Assembly: GCF_003116135.1 (NCBI RefSeq)
Contig: NZ_PDOA01000001.1
Location: forward strand, 496,001-560,000
Source of the DNA: Teichococcus aestuarii
GTDB lineage: Bacteria; Pseudomonadota; Alphaproteobacteria; Acetobacterales; Acetobacteraceae
Direction of reading: 5' to 3'
Length of the DNA stretch: 64,000 nucleotides
Position numbers and translations under genes: made by a program. Below the pieces are notes generated by a model. That model had not been told where the DNA came from. It searched no databases and saw only the letters and a list, made by a program, of their open reading frames with translations. Below are positions 61,839 through 64,000 of this stretch, in pieces. Numbering within the stretch: the first letter of the stretch is position 1; each line of letters opens with the position of its first letter.

Positions 61839-62330
61839 TCACGCCGGGTGCTGGTCCGGCGCCGCGTCGCTGTTGAGGGCGATGTACTTGGGCAGGCCGA
61901 TCTGGCGGATCAGCTCGAACTGCGTGTCCACGAAGTCTGCATGCTTCTCCTCGTCGATGAGGATGCGCACGAACAGGTCGCGGGAGACGAAGTCTCGCGC
62001 GCTCTCGCAATAGGCGACAGCCTCGCGCAGGTCGGCGATGGCCTTCTCCTCCAGCTTCTGGTCGCAGCGGAGGACTTCCTCGACATTCTCGCCGATCAGG
62101 ATCTGGTTCAGCCGCTGCACATTGGGCAGGCCGCCGAGGAAGAGGATGCGGTTGATCAGCTCGTCCGCGTGCTTCATCTCCTCGATCGATTCGGCGTATT
62201 CGTGCCGGCCGAGCTTGGTGACGCCCCAGTTCTCCAGCATGCGGGCATGCAGGAAGTACTGGTTCACGGCGGTCAACTCATTGGTGAGCTGGGTGTTGAG
62301 GTGCTCGATCACCTTGGGGTCGCGCAGCAT
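61839..62330 (-). CDS. bfr: Bacterioferritin
   Basis: Iron-storage protein subunit of 163 aa that forms a 24-mer. All ferroxidase ligands are present at the standard numbers: E18, E51, H54, E94, E127 and H130. M52, the haem ligand, is in EEMKHADEL. The C-terminus is slightly extended (SDAAPDQHPA). It lies about 100 bp downstream of bfd on the same strand. An AT-rich inverted repeat TCAAG-(12)-CTTGA (62388-62409) sits in the gap and may be part of its own promoter. Confidence 0.97.
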   Translation of the reverse strand: MLRDPKVIEHLNTQLTNELTAVNQYFLHARMLENWGVTKLGRHEYAESIEEMKHADELINRILFLGGLPNVQRLNQILIGENVEEVLRCDQKLEEKAIADLREAVAYCESARDFVSRDLFVRILIDEEKHADFVDTQFELIRQIGLPKYIALNSDAAPDQHPA

Positions 62331-62387
62331 GGCGGCTCTCCGTCACGAAATGTCCGGACGACAGAGTGGCCGCGCGGCCGGAAACCG

Positions 62388-62409
62388 TCAAGTTATTGTA
62401 TTTCCTTGA
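62388..62409. promoter_or_regulatory. AT-rich inverted repeat upstream of bfr
   Basis: TCAAG (62388-62392) and CTTGA (62405-62409) flank a 12-bp AT-rich core, about 60 bp before the bfr ATG. It could be a promoter or an iron-responsive site; the match to known Irr or Fur boxes is poor. Confidence 0.25.
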
Positions 62410-62430
62410 AAACGCGAGTGAGAGACGATC

Positions 62431-62664
62431 TCAGTCGCCCACCGCCACCTGGCTGGCGCCGGCCGGCTGGTCGCGGATGATGGACAGCATCGTGCCGGTG
62501 CAGCAGCCGCATTGCGCGTTGCAGTTGCAGGCGGCGTAGACCTCCTTCGGCCGACGCGCGCCGTCGGCGATGGCGTTGCGGATCTGGGTGTCGGTCAGGC
62601 CGTTGCAGAGGCAGACATACATGAAGGGCACCGCGTCGGAAGGGACGACGCGGTTGATAGCCAT
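62431..62664 (-). CDS. bfd: Bacterioferritin-associated ferredoxin
   Basis: [2Fe-2S] protein of 77 aa that reduces bacterioferritin-stored iron for release. Cluster ligands are in MYVCLCNGLTD and CNCNAQCGCC; the two early Cys (CLC) and the later CxxC-type pair match Bfd. ATG 62664 with GGAAG six bases upstream is preferred over the shorter start at 62622, which has no ribosome site; the extra 14 residues are unusual for Bfd. A Fur-like 19-bp palindrome lies 12 bp upstream, as expected since bfd is iron-repressed in other bacteria. Confidence 0.93.
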   Translation of the reverse strand: MAINRVVPSDAVPFMYVCLCNGLTDTQIRNAIADGARRPKEVYAACNCNAQCGCCTGTMLSIIRDQPAGASQVAVGD

Positions 62665-62675
62665 TCGCACTTCCA

Positions 62676-62694
62676 ATTGCAAGTCAGTCGCAAT
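62676..62694. promoter_or_regulatory. Fur-box-like palindrome before bfd
   Basis: ATTGCAAGTCAGTCGCAAT is a 19-bp imperfect palindrome with arms ATTGC/GCAAT and 7 of 9 paired positions. It resembles the TTGC-(n)-GCAA Fur boxes of high-GC proteobacteria. It overlaps the recQ stop codon. Confidence 0.6.
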
Positions 62695-64000
62695 CTCGGA
62701 GTGTGTCGAGAACGGCCCGGCCGTAGCGCTCCAGCTTGGTGGCGCCGACGCCGGGGATGGTGCCCAGCGCCGCCAGGCTGTCCGGCCGGCTGGCGGCGAT
62801 CTCGGCCAGCGTCCGGTCCTGGAAGATGACATAGGCCGGCACGCCCTGGGCGAGGGCGGTGCGGCGGCGCCAGTCGCGCAGCGCGGCGAAGCACGGGTCG
62901 CCCGCGCCGGCCGCGACGGCGGCATCGGCGGCGCGGGCGCGGGGCATGGGGCGGCTCGCCGGCGCCACCAGCTCCTCGCGGAACATCACCGGCTGCTCGC
63001 CCTTCAGGATCGGGCGGGCGGCGTCGGTCGGCACCAGCTCGCCATGGTTCTCCACCGCCACGTCCAGCGCGCCCTGCGCCACGAGCTGGCGGGCGATGCC
63101 CTTCCACGCCGTCTCCGTCAGGTCGCGCCCGACGCCGAAGGTGGGCAGCTGGTCGTGCCCGAACTGCGCCACCTTGGCCGTGGTCTTGCCCTGCAGCACG
63201 TCGATCAGGTGGCCGAGGCCGAAGCGGCGGCCGGTGCGCAGCACCGCCGAGAGCAGCTTCTGCGCCGCCACCGTGCCGTCGAACAGGCGGGGCGGGTTCT
63301 GGCAGATGTCGCACTGGCCGCAGGGCTCGGGCGCGTCCTCGCCGAAGCAGCGCAGCAGAAGCTGGCGGCGGCAGGTGGCCGCCTCGGCGATCGCCACCAT
63401 GGCATCGAGCCGCTGCCGCTCCACGCGCTTTTGGTCGTCGCCCGCGCTGCTCTCGCCGATGCGGTGGCGGGCCAGCGCGATGTCGCCCGCGCCGTAGAGC
63501 AGCAGCGCCTGGGCCGGCAGCCCGTCGCGCCCGCCGCGGCCGATCTCCTGGTACCAGCTCTCCGGGCTGCGCGGCAGGTCGGTGTGCGCCACCCAGCGCA
63601 CGTCGGGCCGGTCGATGCCCATGCCGAAGGCGATGGTGGCGGCCATCACCACCGCGTCGCCGCGGGCGAAGCGGCGGTGCGCCTCGCGCTTCTCGCCCGG
63701 CTCCAGCCCGGCGTGGAAGACGAGGGAATCGTGGCCGTCGGCGCGCAGCCACTCGGCGGTCTGCTCGGCCTTGCGGCGGCTGCCGCAATAGATCAGCCCG
63801 GCGCCGGTGCCGTCGCCGGCGCGGCGGATGAACTGGCGGATCTGCGTCCGCTCCTGCTCGCGCGGCTGGGCGGCGATGAAGATGTTCGGCCGGTCGAAGC
63901 TGGCGCGGAAGAGGGGGCTGTCCTCCAGCCGCAGCTGCCGCTGGATGTCCTGCACCGTGCGCGGGTCGGCGGTCGCGGTCAGCGCCAGGCGCGGCACGGC
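62684..64000 (-). CDS. recQ: ATP-dependent DNA helicase RecQ (5' end cut by window edge)
   Basis: C-terminal 438 residues of a RecQ helicase. The fragment begins in motif III (VPRLALTATADPRT), then helicase domain 2 with LIYCGSRRKAEQTAEWL and motif VI EIGRGGRDG. The zinc site has Cys in ATCRRQLLLRC and CGQCDICQ. The winged-helix RQC domain and a C-terminal HRDC domain (CFAALRDWRRRTALAQGVPA to VGATKLERYGRAVLDTL) complete it. The N-terminal part with Walker A and DEAH motifs is beyond the right edge. It unwinds DNA in recombination and repair. Its stop overlaps the Fur-like box of bfd. Confidence 0.96.
   Translation of the reverse strand, partial: AVPRLALTATADPRTVQDIQRQLRLEDSPLFRASFDRPNIFIAAQPREQERTQIRQFIRRAGDGTGAGLIYCGSRRKAEQTAEWLRADGHDSLVFHAGLEPGEKREAHRRFARGDAVVMAATIAFGMGIDRPDVRWVAHTDLPRSPESWYQEIGRGGRDGLPAQALLLYGAGDIALARHRIGESSAGDDQKRVERQRLDAMVAIAEAATCRRQLLLRCFGEDAPEPCGQCDICQNPPRLFDGTVAAQKLLSAVLRTGRRFGLGHLIDVLQGKTTAKVAQFGHDQLPTFGVGRDLTETAWKGIARQLVAQGALDVAVENHGELVPTDAARPILKGEQPVMFREELVAPASRPMPRARAADAAVAAGAGDPCFAALRDWRRRTALAQGVPAYVIFQDRTLAEIAASRPDSLAALGTIPGVGATKLERYGRAVLDTLRDCD

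Overview
The window is very GC-rich, densely coded bacterial chromosome, with few gaps and many overlapping start/stop junctions. The gene content points to an alphaproteobacterium of the Acetobacteraceae, close to Roseomonas. Signs of this are an orphan TctC/Bug solute receptor, an rpmF-plsX-fabH cluster, a DksA with a single remaining zinc-site cysteine, a tkt-gap-pgk operon, several dipeptide-type ABC systems, a CoxL/XDH-type molybdoenzyme and Fe-responsive bacterioferritin genes. This placement is inferred from gene families; no 16S rRNA, tRNA or rRNA gene was seen. No IS element, prophage, CRISPR array or attachment site was recognised.

Layout: 1-3.0 kb holds a CaiB-type CoA-transferase (cut by the left edge), a Bug receptor and an MDR oxidoreductase. 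3.0-7.1 kb holds a SulP permease, a chromate transporter and a GntR/UTRA regulator, with an unusual divergent control region. 7.3-10.6 kb holds rpmF, plsX, fabH, a tail-anchored small protein and dksA. 10.6-13.9 kb holds a long non-coding stretch that ends in four tandem hairpins directly before an isolated, divergent EF-G gene. 13.9-17.5 kb holds small membrane or secreted proteins, a YifB/ComM ATPase and a histone-deacetylase-like amidohydrolase. 17.6-26.7 kb is one operon: a dipeptide ABC importer (receptor, two permeases, fused double ATPase) followed by three unrelated metallo-hydrolases. 26.7-35 kb holds a compound terminator, the Entner-Doudoroff genes eda and kdgK, an Hsp70-like ATPase, a family 2 glycosyltransferase with degenerate catalytic motifs, a CNNM/CorC protein and an aldehyde dehydrogenase.

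35.1-39.5 kb is the operon tkt-gap-pgk. 39.7-45.2 kb holds a Pat-type protein acetyltransferase, an XRE regulator and the glyoxylate-side pair hyi and garR. 45.3-50.6 kb holds an AI-2E family permease and a second dipeptide-type ABC operon that has no receptor gene. 50.6-54.4 kb is a three-subunit molybdenum hydroxylase. 54.5-59.1 kb holds a TPR-glycosyltransferase, a tRNA-methyltransferase-like gene, a DUF2007-like gene and a polyprenyl diphosphate synthase. 59.2-61.8 kb is a GntR/FCD, cupin thiol-dioxygenase-like and FAD amine oxidase operon. 61.8-64 kb holds bfr, bfd with a Fur-like box, and recQ (cut by the right edge).

The most interesting points are the four-hairpin leader of the divergent EF-G gene, an 11-codon leader ORF that appears to be translationally coupled to the first GntR regulator, an intrinsic terminator in the chrA leader, a pseudo-glycosyltransferase, the importer-plus-three-hydrolases operon, and the regulator-dioxygenase-oxidase operon. 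All calls rest on reading the sequence and recalling families; no database search was possible.
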